A stretch of DNA of 15,226 nucleotides from CAZDUS01 sp964609375 (GTDB lineage: Bacteria; Verrucomicrobiota; Kiritimatiellia; CAIKKV01; CAITUY01). Shown in pieces: positions 6,601-13,525 of the stretch. Location: the NCBI GenBank assembly GCA_964609375.1, contig CAZSSA010000062.1, positions 1-15,226 of the forward strand. The letters run 5' to 3'. The position numbers were made by a program, and so were the translations under genes. The notes below the pieces were generated by a model. That model had not been told where the DNA came from, ran no database searches, and saw only the letters and a program-made list of their open reading frames with translations. Every line of letters begins with the position of its first letter. Position 1 is the first letter of the stretch.

Positions 6601-7051
6601 GCGCGGCAAGAACATGAAGCGGCTGATTTTGGCCCGATCCGGGGTGAGGGATATCGGTGTGCTGGCGGGGTGTTCGATCGACATTCTGGATTTGAGCGGC
6701 ACCAAGATACCCCCTGTAAGTCTTGCACAGGCGGTGCCTAAAATTCGATTCATGGATTTGGCGTTGGACAATCTTGATCTGACGCGAATTGATTTTCTGA
6801 AAGGGAAGCGTGTGCGGCGCTTGAGCCTGGCGGGGACGAAAGTGGTCGATATGTCGCCGTTGGCTGACATGAACATCCGGATGCTCAATGTGAAGGGGGT
6901 ACGGATTGAGGATGTGAGAGAGTTGAGGAACCTGAAGGATCTTGAGGATCTCTGGTGTGACCTTGATCCCATGCAAGTGCAGGTCTTGCTTCGGGGCATG
7001 CCGAACCTCACGCGCGTCAACGGGGTTAACCAGCGTAACAATCCGCCGTGA
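3614..7051 (+). CDS. Transmembrane Ser/Thr protein kinase with leucine-rich-repeat ectodomain
   Basis: The protein has 1145 residues. Residues 9-270 are a Hanks-type kinase: Gly loop GAGGMGVVW (16-24), ATP-binding Lys38 in VAIKVV, Glu57 in the C helix, catalytic loop HCDIKPAN (Asp133, Lys135, Asn138), DLG at 151-153 instead of DFG, then TGTPGYMSPEQ. Cys replaces the Arg of HRD, so this is a non-RD kinase. A Gly/Ala/Pro-rich linker leads to one membrane helix (314-334). Residues about 360-800 are helical, with a TPR-like start (KYESAIRRYRSLIELYPG). Residues 828-1103 are 13 leucine-rich repeats, mostly exactly 21 residues, closed by a cap (1104-1145). The kinase would be cytosolic and the repeats outside the inner membrane, so this looks like a receptor kinase; ligand and targets are unknown. 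It starts at GTG 3614 after the G-rich SD GGGGGGAA. The gene converges with mtnA. Confidence 0.92.
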   Translation: MADISLTGFELIERLGAGGMGVVWKARQLSLDRMVAIKVVRSEAIRSPDDVAQILHEARAAAKLKHQGIVQVYDSCEQNGIYFLVMEYVDGYTIGQWLARRKQLAAKDVLLIAESVAAALKYAWQAAELTHCDIKPANVMVDKDGTIKVADLGLSLTKDRRANCNEDEVTGTPGYMSPEQVRGEVALDCRADIYSLGAMMYELLTGCRPFSDKSDKEAMECQLTEQICDPRDLVPTIPLNVCLLLERMLVKDRDGRLPDWDHVLGDIRRVMKGALPAGAGPAGGASTLLLRKVPNPEPVSTEVAAAPGRGGGRVMWALFLVFLLVAGYAGYRLWSPAPAPVEEPAVPQAVESPTGGNELARQEESAQRLKMARQWDKDHPAKYESAIRRYRSLIELYPGTAAARMALEDIEQIYLRRERDRLQAFETIKRKTEELVQANDINGALAFVEQYAGAFAAETESNRLSMASGLRQRLANQAAQRVDGEVWRGFVDRIAGVVFAGKLQAALDDVAAEGKSGRFEGRGEDLASLLALLKEAQAYSSSVLESFRGEIGKVVPIQLGRGEMRVCITGINGQKVSATMIDTAAQISFDPETLPLEERLRRMGVPGTPGAALAKGIVAVGGRQFQTAEDLFQKTGPLLSELLVAKLQDAKSARTEDELVVCLARILKAGGIVVGSFDESAWVKAVDQARLTREQAAMLNEHREKFLAGYGTTDFGVKSAPVLLALERQCALVMEGKAVAAPVVEVPAATEPVKGESDISSVMNNFMEQNPGVEQANMSVQLMNGGTGLKVVSDSVVTVKALAGGSGIKGVWIETMRTQNVALDLQPLTKMGLKDLRLKGYVPQDMNVLRGMPLRQLVLNGVNAASFAALEGLPLTDLDLTGSSIRDLNPLYGMKLERLTLSGTKVGSLMSLAGMPLRTLICRGIPVRDVGALRGLPLEILDLSETPLVDLNVLRGMELRSLSISKTAVRDIGFCAQMPLETLDISDTPVVDITGLRGKNMKRLILARSGVRDIGVLAGCSIDILDLSGTKIPPVSLAQAVPKIRFMDLALDNLDLTRIDFLKGKRVRRLSLAGTKVVDMSPLADMNIRMLNVKGVRIEDVRELRNLKDLEDLWCDLDPMQVQVLLRGMPNLTRVNGVNQRNNPP

Positions 7052-7077
7052 TGTTCCGAGGGTGCAGATGCGGCCGC

Positions 7078-8136
7078 TTACGGCTCCTGTTCTTTTAACG
7101 ATGTTTCAAAAGGGGGATACAGAATTCCCCTTTCGCAGATGATCGCGCTGATCAAGGTGTGCGGTGTGACGTCAAAGGCTGGTGAGCGTGTCTTGATTCC
7201 CGCAGGGGCCGTTGCTTTGCCGAACCCCATGGTGATTTCAAAAGCAGGACGTTCCTCGATGGGGATCTTATTGCCGGAATCGAGGGAGAGATCGAAGGTT
7301 GAGGACGGGGCCAGGACATAGAATGGAATACCGTGTGCCTTGGCCAGCAGGGCAAGGCCATAGGTTCCTATCTTGTTGGCGGTATCGCCATTGGCGGCGA
7401 TCCGGTCGGCGCCAACGAAGACGGCATTAACCCGGCAGGTTTTCATGATATGGGCGGCCATGTTATCGCAAATCAGTGTGACATCGATTCCGGCTCGATC
7501 GAGTTCCCAGGCGGTAAGCCGGGCGCCCTGAAGGAGCGGGCGAGTTTCGTCGGCATAGACGCGGATGTGCCGGCCTTCTTCGTGGGCGACGTAAAGTGGG
7601 GCCAGGGCGGTGCCGTATTCCGCGGTGGCGAGGCCTCCGGCATTGCAGTGGGTGAGGACGACATCGCCATCCTTCAGCAACGTGGCGCCGTGTTTGCCGA
7701 TGGCGCGGCACATGCGGGCGTCCTCATCGCGAATGGCAACGGCTTCGGCGGCCAGGCGGGCTTTGAAGGCGTCCGGAGTGAGGTGCAGGGAGGCGTGGGC
7801 GAGCGTCTTCATCCGGTTCAATGCCCAGAAAAGGTTTACGGCTGTTGGGCGGGAGGTGGCGAGGTAGTCGGTGGCGCCAAGGACGGTGGCGTATAAGTCC
7901 TGAGAGGATCCGGGGTTGTCCTGGATGGCAACGAGGACCCCCATGGCGGCGGCGATGCCGATGGCGGGGGCCCCCCGTACCTGAAGGGTGCGGATGGCGG
8001 TCCATACGTCGGTTATGTCCCGTAGCCGGAGATAAGAGAGAGAGCCGGGGAGTTGGGTCTGATCAATCATGACGACATGGCCAGGCACGAGGGTGGCGGA
8101 TGAATCGGGACACCAGTCAATGGTACGCAGGGTCAT
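7078..8136 (-). CDS. mtnA: S-methyl-5-thioribose-1-phosphate isomerase
   Basis: This enzyme converts 5-methylthioribose-1-phosphate to 5-methylthioribulose-1-phosphate in methionine salvage. From the chosen ATG the protein has 352 residues, the usual family size. Diagnostic motifs are RGAPAIG (54-60), THCNAGGLATA with the catalytic Cys164, ETRPLLQGARLTAWEL (197-212), and VGADRIAANGDTANKIGT with the catalytic Asp244. The frame is open 18 codons further to a GTG at 8190, but that extension is Ser-rich and overlaps the upstream gene; MTLRTIDW is the normal family N-terminus. The start is 16 bp after the stop of the CPBP protease gene, and no clear SD is visible. No other salvage gene (mtnB, mtnC, mtnK, mtnP) is in the window, so it is separated from its pathway. 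A ribose-1,5-bisphosphate isomerase role is possible for some relatives but less likely here. Confidence 0.95.
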   Translation of the reverse strand: MTLRTIDWCPDSSATLVPGHVVMIDQTQLPGSLSYLRLRDITDVWTAIRTLQVRGAPAIGIAAAMGVLVAIQDNPGSSQDLYATVLGATDYLATSRPTAVNLFWALNRMKTLAHASLHLTPDAFKARLAAEAVAIRDEDARMCRAIGKHGATLLKDGDVVLTHCNAGGLATAEYGTALAPLYVAHEEGRHIRVYADETRPLLQGARLTAWELDRAGIDVTLICDNMAAHIMKTCRVNAVFVGADRIAANGDTANKIGTYGLALLAKAHGIPFYVLAPSSTFDLSLDSGNKIPIEERPAFEITMGFGKATAPAGIKTRSPAFDVTPHTLISAIICERGILYPPFETSLKEQEP

Positions 8137-8152
8137 GGAGTGTGCTTTCTGT

Positions 8153-9004
8153 TCAGGGGTTGATGATGATGAGGAGGGCGACGTTGACACCGTTAAACAA
8201 GCTGTGCATGACGATGGGGACCCAGAGGGATCTTGAGTAAAGGTAGGCGAGGGAGAAGGCGGCGGCCACCATGCAAAGGGGGGCGAAGGATGGCAAGTGG
8301 AAATGAATCAAGGCAAAGACGAGGGAGGTGACGAGGATGGCGGGGCCGATGCCGAAGCGGCGGGCCAGGAGAGGCAGGGCGATTCCGCGGAACAGGCATT
8401 CCTCGAAGGCGGGGGCCAGGATGACCGCCAGAAGGATCATGTAGACACGGATCCAGAGGGGTTGATCCTTGGCAAGGAAGAGTGCGACATCCTGCAGGGA
8501 GGGCGGGTATCCGTTTACGGAGAGGACGCCCTGATAAACCAGGGAGAAGAAGACCAGCATGGGCAACAAGGTGAGGTAGAAGAGGGTTCCCATGCGAAGA
8601 GCGCGGCCCAGCGTGAAGGATGGGGCCCCGAACATGTCGCGCCAGGAGAGGCCGCGCCGCTTGAGATGGAACCCCAGGAAGGCGAGGCCGGCTCCGTCGA
8701 AGAGGACGGTTTCGATGATCATCAGCGTGGCTGCCGTTGCCGAGGGCATGAGCGAGACGGCGATCATGGTGAGCAACAGCAGCAGCAACTGAAATCCAAG
8801 GATCATGCCGCCATCGTTCCAGGTCCATTGGCGGGTTCGTAATGTTTGGGAGAGGGAGCCCCACGGGGCGGGGTGGCGCAATCCTTTGGCAAGCAACAGC
8901 ACGGCGGTGACGGTTCCTATCGCCAGAAGCAGCAGATAGGTGACGACCGCCATCCCTGCCATGGCGGAAGAGGCTAACTCCATGGAAGGGGGTTCATTCC
9001 ACAT
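8153..9004 (-). CDS. CPBP-family intramembrane metalloprotease (Abi/CAAX-like)
   Basis: The 283-residue polytopic membrane protein shows about seven or eight hydrophobic segments. The three CPBP/Abi motifs are intact: EECLFRG with Glu201, Glu202 and Arg206; FALIH with Phe230 and His234; and HSLFN with His267 and Asn271. These form the glutamate/histidine active site of Rce1-like proteases. Bacterial members act in peptide maturation, immunity to self-made peptides or signalling; the substrate here is unknown and no bacteriocin gene is near. The first ATG (9004) is taken. An ATG seven codons later is an alternative; neither has a clear SD. It lies 23 bp after the glycosyltransferase stop and 16 bp before mtnA, which suggests one transcript. 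Confidence 0.88.
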   Translation of the reverse strand: MWNEPPSMELASSAMAGMAVVTYLLLLAIGTVTAVLLLAKGLRHPAPWGSLSQTLRTRQWTWNDGGMILGFQLLLLLLTMIAVSLMPSATAATLMIIETVLFDGAGLAFLGFHLKRRGLSWRDMFGAPSFTLGRALRMGTLFYLTLLPMLVFFSLVYQGVLSVNGYPPSLQDVALFLAKDQPLWIRVYMILLAVILAPAFEECLFRGIALPLLARRFGIGPAILVTSLVFALIHFHLPSFAPLCMVAAAFSLAYLYSRSLWVPIVMHSLFNGVNVALLIIINP

Positions 9005-9027
9005 AAGGCCACCGGACGGATATATGT

Positions 9028-9999
9028 TCAGCCAAAGGCGCGCGGTTCCCGTTTTTCGCGGATGACATAGATGGGTTTGGCCTGGGCTTCATGATAGGTT
9101 CGGGTTTGCATTTCCGCCAAAAGACCCATGCTGACGAATTGGATGCAAAAGCCGAGCAACATCAGCGGGGTGACGACCCAGAATGGCCGTTTGATGAGGA
9201 AGTCGGTGGTGGTATGCTCCACGAACAGGCGGTCAAAAAACAGTGCGCCCAGCATGAAGAGGGCGATGGTGGCGAAGAGCATGCCTATGCGCCCGAAAAT
9301 TTGAATGGGGCGGGTGCTGTAGTGCAGGAGAAACTTAACCGTCAATAGATCGAGGACCACCTTGGAGGTGCGCGAAATGCCGTATTTTGATTTTCCGAAT
9401 TGGCGGGGGCGGTGATTGACGGGGACTTCGTCCACCCGGCCGCCGACCCAGCTGGCCAGGGCTGGAATAAACCGGTGCATTTCCCCGTACAGATGAACAT
9501 CCTTGATGACATCGGCCCGGTAGGCCTTGAGTGTACAGCCGTAATCGTGGAGCGGGACACCGGTCATTTTACTGATGAGACCATTGGCAATCATGGAGGG
9601 GAGCTTGCGGTTGATAAACGTATCCTTGCGGTTTTTTCGCCAGCCGCTGACGACATCGTAGCCTGCCTCAATGCGTTCGAGGAGGAGCGGGATATCGGCG
9701 GGGTCATTTTGGAGATCGGCGTCCATGGTGATGATGATTCGTCCGCAGGCGGCGTGGAATCCGGCGCTCATGGCGGCGGTCTGGCCGAAGTTCCGGCGGA
9801 AACGGATGAGATGGAGGAAGGGGTGGCGTTCGGATAGTGAGAGCATCTTATTCCAGGAGTCATCCTTGCTCCCGTCGTCGATCAGGACGACTTCGTACGA
9901 TTTGCCGAGGCGGGCCAATGAGTCATGGATGCTGGTGACCAGCAATTCCAAACTATCCTCCTCATTGTAGATGGGAACAACAATTGAAATATCTATCAT
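9028..9999 (-). CDS. Family 2 glycosyltransferase, polyprenyl-phosphate type (DPM1/GtrB-like)
   Basis: From ATG 9999 the protein has 323 residues. The N-terminal GT-A domain shows VVPIYNEEDSL (7-17), IDDGSKDDS (40-48), RNFGQTAAMSAGF (69-81) and MDADLQNDP (92-100), whose aspartates bind the sugar nucleotide and metal. The C-terminal part has two membrane helices (IGMLFATIALFMLGALFF and WVVTPLMLLGFCIQFVSMGLL), as in GtrB/ArnC/DPMS-like enzymes that move a sugar from a nucleotide donor to undecaprenyl phosphate on the cytoplasmic face. The sugar is not predictable. An AAGGA sequence 8 bp upstream supports this start; the frame extends 13 codons further to 10038 without homology-like sequence. 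It is the first gene of a probable operon with the CPBP protease and mtnA, and is divergent from the greA-like gene. Confidence 0.93.
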   Translation of the reverse strand: MIDISIVVPIYNEEDSLELLVTSIHDSLARLGKSYEVVLIDDGSKDDSWNKMLSLSERHPFLHLIRFRRNFGQTAAMSAGFHAACGRIIITMDADLQNDPADIPLLLERIEAGYDVVSGWRKNRKDTFINRKLPSMIANGLISKMTGVPLHDYGCTLKAYRADVIKDVHLYGEMHRFIPALASWVGGRVDEVPVNHRPRQFGKSKYGISRTSKVVLDLLTVKFLLHYSTRPIQIFGRIGMLFATIALFMLGALFFDRLFVEHTTTDFLIKRPFWVVTPLMLLGFCIQFVSMGLLAEMQTRTYHEAQAKPIYVIREKREPRAFG

Positions 10000-10169
10000 G
10001 GGCTTGTCCTTGATCATGTAAGGGGATGCTTGTAACAAACAGCGGGCTGATGCGCACGGACAAAGTGAAGAGGGGTGAAGGGGGGGGTGGGGATAAAAGC
10101 GGCAAAAGCGGTGTCTTGTGCCTTAGCGGGGGGGTGTGGTAGTGTTAACACCCTTGGGGAAGGAGATTT
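10000..10169. other. Divergent intergenic region with G-tracts and a short palindrome
   Basis: The region separates the glycosyltransferase (-) and the GreA fusion (+). It contains G-tracts on the plus strand (GGGG 10072-10075, eight Gs 10080-10087, GGGG 10089-10092), a tandem AAAAGCGGC/AAAAGCGG near 10095-10112, a seven-G run near 10129, the perfect palindrome GTGTTAACAC (10142-10151), and the SD AAGGAG (10160-10165) before ATG 10170. No convincing -35/-10 pair was found in either direction. Confidence 0.6.
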
Positions 10170-12338
10170 ATGCAGAATGTTCAGCCGAGGTTGTCCGTTG
10201 GGGAAGATCAATTGGAGGAATGGTTTATGGCGGGGCTCGCTGCCGAAGCCATTCCTGTAGAGGATATGCTGGGGGCATTAGGTGAGTTGCGATTAGCGGG
10301 AATGGCAGCCCAGGCGGATAGTTGGGCGGAGTTACTGGAGGAATCGCTGGTGGAGAAGGGGGATGCCGATGCGGTCATCCGTGTACTGCGGAGCCGGGGT
10401 CAGTCACGCGAATCCGATCCGTCCTACCGGCAGCATGTTGAGAAACGGCTGGGTTGGATTTTCCGAAATGATCCCCTGAGGAAAACCTTTGTTCCCAATG
10501 CCGGTTTTGGCAAAGGGATTCCCCTGATGGAGTGTTTCCGCCGGATGGAAAGCCTGATGAGTCTTCGGGACGGGATTCTGGCCATGGATAAAACCTGGGG
10601 GATTGGCCGGGTCAAGCATGTGGACTCGTTCTATCAGCGGGTGACCATTGATTTTACGCGTAAACGCGGACATGAGATGAGCATGGCCTATGCGGCCGAA
10701 ACGATTCAGCTTGTGGGCGAGGATCATCTGCAGGCCCGTCACTACCAGAATCCGGAAGGATTGCAGGCGCTGGTGGCTGAGAATCCGGCGGAAGTGGTTA
10801 AGATCACGTTGAGGAGTTACGGGCCGCTGCCTGTGCCGTTATTACAGGAAATTTTGACGGACGGGATTATCAAGCCGGAGGCTTGGAAGGGGTTCTGGGA
10901 TGCGGCCAGGAAGGCGTTGAAGGGGGATCCGTTGGTTGTGATTCCGCCAAAGCGAAATGACCCGGTGTCCCTGCTGGATCAGGAAGTGGCGTATGACGCC
11001 CGCTGGTTTGAGTTGCTGGCCAAGGAGCGGACCTGTGAGGGGGTTTTCGGGCGGCTGGAGGAGTTGCAGTCCGGATTGAGCGTCGAGGAAGTGGATGTAT
11101 CGGGCCGCCGGACGATTGGTGACCGGCTTTCATTCCTGTTACGGGGCTTTGGCGGCACTGATTTATCGGTAAAGGTGCAGGTGGCCATGGCGGCCCGCCA
11201 GTGGCAGGTTCCTGAAGAGTCGGTGAACTGGACGAACGAAGTCAGCGAATTGCTTAACCCGGAGACCCTGTTGTCGGCGGCGACGCAATTAACGGCGCGG
11301 AGGTTGGATTTGTTTTTAGGCATGATGGCCGACTACGATGCGGAGCGAGTTAAGCAGGTTATCCTGGGGTTGCTGCCGCGGGCGTCGTTGAATGTGCTGA
11401 ATGTGTTCATGGATTTCATGGCCAGCCAGGGGGCGGAGGCGGCTTGTGCCGGAGTGTTCCGCGAGGAACTCGGGCAACGCAAGATCGGGGTGGAGATGGC
11501 GTTTTGGTTGGCCAAGCGGCCGGAGAAGCTGGCTGAATGGCGGCTCGGGACGCTGGGTGACTTGATGTTCCATGTTCTGCCGTTGTTTGAGCGAACGTAC
11601 ATGTTTGACCGGTTGCGGGCGGCGAATCAACTGGCGGAGCTGGTACAGCAGCGCAAGTGGCTGGAGGTTTCCGTTGACAGCATGAACGATATCCAGAGGA
11701 CCAGTTTGATCCGGGCGTTGCGTGCGATCATGGGTCGAACCATGCTGGATACCCAGGCGATGATCGGGCGTATTTGTGTGGGGCATCCGGAGTTGGCCAA
11801 ATTGCTGGTCGAGACCAAGGAAGAATCGGACACGACGCAGGGTGGTTTGACGTCATGGCGATCCTACCGTGAACGGCAGAGGCAGTTGGACAAGCTGGTT
11901 AACGAAGACATTCCCAGGAATAGCCAGGACATCGGGGTGGCCCGGAGTTATGGTGATCTGCGGGAAAACTTTGAATACAAGACCGCGAAGGAGCAGCAGG
12001 GGATTTTGATGCGGCGGCGCGGGGAGTGGGAGCAGGATTTAAACAAGGTGAAGGGAACGGATTTTGTCGGGTTTGCGGCCGATGTGGCAGGGTTGGGGAC
12101 GACGGTATCCCTGCGGTACGCGGACGGGACGTCGCATGTTTTCCATCTCATGGGTGAGTGGGATCAGGAGCCCGATCGCGGTATTATATCCTGTAGCAGC
12201 AAGATGGGGAAGGCACTGGCCGGGCACCGCAAGGGTGATGAGGTGTTGGTTCCGGGTGAATCCGGTGATTTGAATTGCGTATTGACTGATGTGGCGGCTC
12301 TGCCTGCTGATATTCTGGCCTGGGCGAAAGGGTCCTGA
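10170..12338 (+). CDS. greA: GreA-type transcript cleavage factor with large N-terminal extension
   Basis: The protein has 722 residues. About 560-722 is a full GreA: a coiled-coil arm with EDIPRNSQDIGVARSYGDLRENFEYKTAKEQQ, where Asp596 and Glu599 match the catalytic acidic tip of E. coli GreA (Asp41, Glu44), then the FKBP-like C-terminal domain ending in GIISCSSKMGKALAGHRKGDEVLV. GreA enters the RNA polymerase secondary channel and stimulates cleavage of backtracked RNA. The remaining ~555 residues are mostly helical with no named domain, except residues about 135-190 (WGIGRVKHVDS...VTIDF...GHEMSMAYA), which look like a small beta-barrel. Chlamydiae and spirochaetes have similarly long GreA proteins. 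SD AAGGAG lies 4 bp before ATG 10170. The next gene starts 21 bp after the stop, so the pair is probably cotranscribed. Confidence 0.9.
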   Translation: MQNVQPRLSVGEDQLEEWFMAGLAAEAIPVEDMLGALGELRLAGMAAQADSWAELLEESLVEKGDADAVIRVLRSRGQSRESDPSYRQHVEKRLGWIFRNDPLRKTFVPNAGFGKGIPLMECFRRMESLMSLRDGILAMDKTWGIGRVKHVDSFYQRVTIDFTRKRGHEMSMAYAAETIQLVGEDHLQARHYQNPEGLQALVAENPAEVVKITLRSYGPLPVPLLQEILTDGIIKPEAWKGFWDAARKALKGDPLVVIPPKRNDPVSLLDQEVAYDARWFELLAKERTCEGVFGRLEELQSGLSVEEVDVSGRRTIGDRLSFLLRGFGGTDLSVKVQVAMAARQWQVPEESVNWTNEVSELLNPETLLSAATQLTARRLDLFLGMMADYDAERVKQVILGLLPRASLNVLNVFMDFMASQGAEAACAGVFREELGQRKIGVEMAFWLAKRPEKLAEWRLGTLGDLMFHVLPLFERTYMFDRLRAANQLAELVQQRKWLEVSVDSMNDIQRTSLIRALRAIMGRTMLDTQAMIGRICVGHPELAKLLVETKEESDTTQGGLTSWRSYRERQRQLDKLVNEDIPRNSQDIGVARSYGDLRENFEYKTAKEQQGILMRRRGEWEQDLNKVKGTDFVGFAADVAGLGTTVSLRYADGTSHVFHLMGEWDQEPDRGIISCSSKMGKALAGHRKGDEVLVPGESGDLNCVLTDVAALPADILAWAKGS

Positions 12339-12359
12339 GATAACCTGTGGGGAGACATT

Positions 12360-13424
12360 GTGAATCATTTTAACATACTTGTGGTGGATGATGATCCGCT
12401 GATGTGCAGGATGTTGATGGATCTTTTGCGGATGCAGAAATACGAGGTTGCTGCCGTGTCAAGCGGGGAGGCGGGGCTTGCGTATGTGGCTGAAAAGCAT
12501 CCTGACCTGGTGCTGCTTGACTTGATCATGCCGGACATGGACGGGTTTGAAGTGGTACGCCGTCTTCGGGCGGACCGCCTGTGCAGGCGAGTGGCGATTG
12601 TGATGATCACGGGGCGTGATGTTTCCCGTGAGAAGACCAAGGCGCTGGAGGCGGGGGCGGATGACTTATTGAGCAAACCCATCTGCATGCCGGAATTGCT
12701 GGCGCGCGTACGGACAGCGCTGAGTGCCAAGGCCTATCGCGACCAGCTGGAAGATGAGCGGGCTTTTCTGGAGGCCGAAGTGGCGCGACAGACGGCGGCG
12801 TTACGGAAAGCCCTTGAGGAATCCTCGGCGGCGGCCATTGAAATTATCCATCGTCTGGCGCGGGCCGCGGAGTTCCGGGATGACGACACCGGGTCGCATG
12901 TGGAGCGTGTCAGTCATTATGCGGAGGTGATTGCCCTGGCGATGGGGGTGAGTGCGGAGGAAGCGCATCTGATCCGACTGGCGGCGACGATGCATGATGT
13001 CGGGAAGATCGGAGTGCCGGACGGTGTGTTGCGCAAGCCGGGGTCATTGACGCCGCAGGAGCGCACGATTATGGAGCAGCATACGTATATCGGAGCGCAA
13101 ATCCTGCATGGATCCGCGATTGAATTGATCAGGCTGGCGGAGACGATTGCGGCATCGCATCATGAGTGGTGGAATGGAAGTGGTTACCCCAAAAAGATAA
13201 AAGGAGAAGACATTCCTTTCCATGCCCGGATTGTGGGGGTGGCCGACGCCCTGGATGCGATGACGAGCATGAGACCCTACCGCCCGGCGCATGGAGTGGA
13301 CGTGGCGTTCAAGGAAATTCAGGCGATGTCGGGTGTTCAATTTGACCCGGTCGTGGTGAAGGCCTGCCTGTCGGTGAGGGATCGGTTGATCCAAATTATG
13401 GCGACTTATCCCAGTCAGGGGTGA
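12360..13424 (+). CDS. Response regulator with receiver and HD-GYP output domains (RpfG-like)
   Basis: The protein has 354 residues. The receiver domain (about 4-120) has the acidic pocket Asp10-Asp12, the phosphoacceptor Asp54 in DLVLLDLIMPDMDGFE, and the KPI lysine near residue 107. A charged coiled-coil linker (about 123-160) leads to an HD-GYP domain (about 165-345) with HD at 212-213 in MHDVGKIG and HHEWWNGSGYP at 267-277. HD-GYP domains hydrolyse cyclic di-GMP to pGpG or GMP, so phosphorylation would control second-messenger turnover. Asn272 replaces the common Asp of the HHExxDGxGYP motif, but the His, Glu and GYP residues remain. The GTG start at 12360 follows GGGGAG. No histidine kinase is in the window. 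The gene lies in an apparent operon with the GreA fusion upstream. Confidence 0.95.
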   Translation: MNHFNILVVDDDPLMCRMLMDLLRMQKYEVAAVSSGEAGLAYVAEKHPDLVLLDLIMPDMDGFEVVRRLRADRLCRRVAIVMITGRDVSREKTKALEAGADDLLSKPICMPELLARVRTALSAKAYRDQLEDERAFLEAEVARQTAALRKALEESSAAAIEIIHRLARAAEFRDDDTGSHVERVSHYAEVIALAMGVSAEEAHLIRLAATMHDVGKIGVPDGVLRKPGSLTPQERTIMEQHTYIGAQILHGSAIELIRLAETIAASHHEWWNGSGYPKKIKGEDIPFHARIVGVADALDAMTSMRPYRPAHGVDVAFKEIQAMSGVQFDPVVVKACLSVRDRLIQIMATYPSQG

Positions 13425-13455
13425 GGGTTGGCAAACCCAGTGTGAAAAATACTGG
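13425..13455 (+). promoter_or_regulatory. Two overlapping short hairpins just after the response-regulator stop
   Basis: GGGTT (13425-13429) can pair with AACCC (13434-13438) across a 4-nt loop. CCAGT (13437-13441) can pair with ACTGG (13451-13455) across a 9-nt loop. The two stems share bases 13437-13438, so both cannot form fully at once. No T-run follows, so this is not a classical terminator. Function is unproven. Confidence 0.3.
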
Positions 13456-13481
13456 ACGTGGGCGACGGTCTCAGGTAGATT
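13453..13481 (+). promoter_or_regulatory. Possible sigma70 promoter for rpmI-rplT
   Basis: TGGACG (13453-13458), a 17-bp spacer and TAGATT (13476-13481) each match the -35 and -10 consensus at four of six positions. They lie about 45 bp before the rpmI start, with an AAGGA ribosome binding site in between. This is plausible but weak; read-through from the upstream operon is also possible because no terminator is seen. Confidence 0.35.
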
Positions 13482-13525
13482 GCGCCGCTATTTTGGTTTG
13501 GCGAATGATGAAGGGAAGGAATGCG

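Noticed and set aside
8137..8190. GTG 8190 as the mtnA start
   Set aside because: The added residues are Ser-rich, unlike the family, and overlap the upstream protease gene; MTLRTIDW fits the family N-terminus.
8153..9004. CPBP (Abi) protease as a phage-defence or bacteriocin-immunity gene
   Set aside because: The Abi name is historical; no bacteriocin, toxin or defence genes are near, and the gene sits between housekeeping genes.
13421..13525. 35-codon N-terminal extension of L35
   Set aside because: L35 begins at MPKKK in the family, and the ATG at 13526 has its own ribosome binding site.
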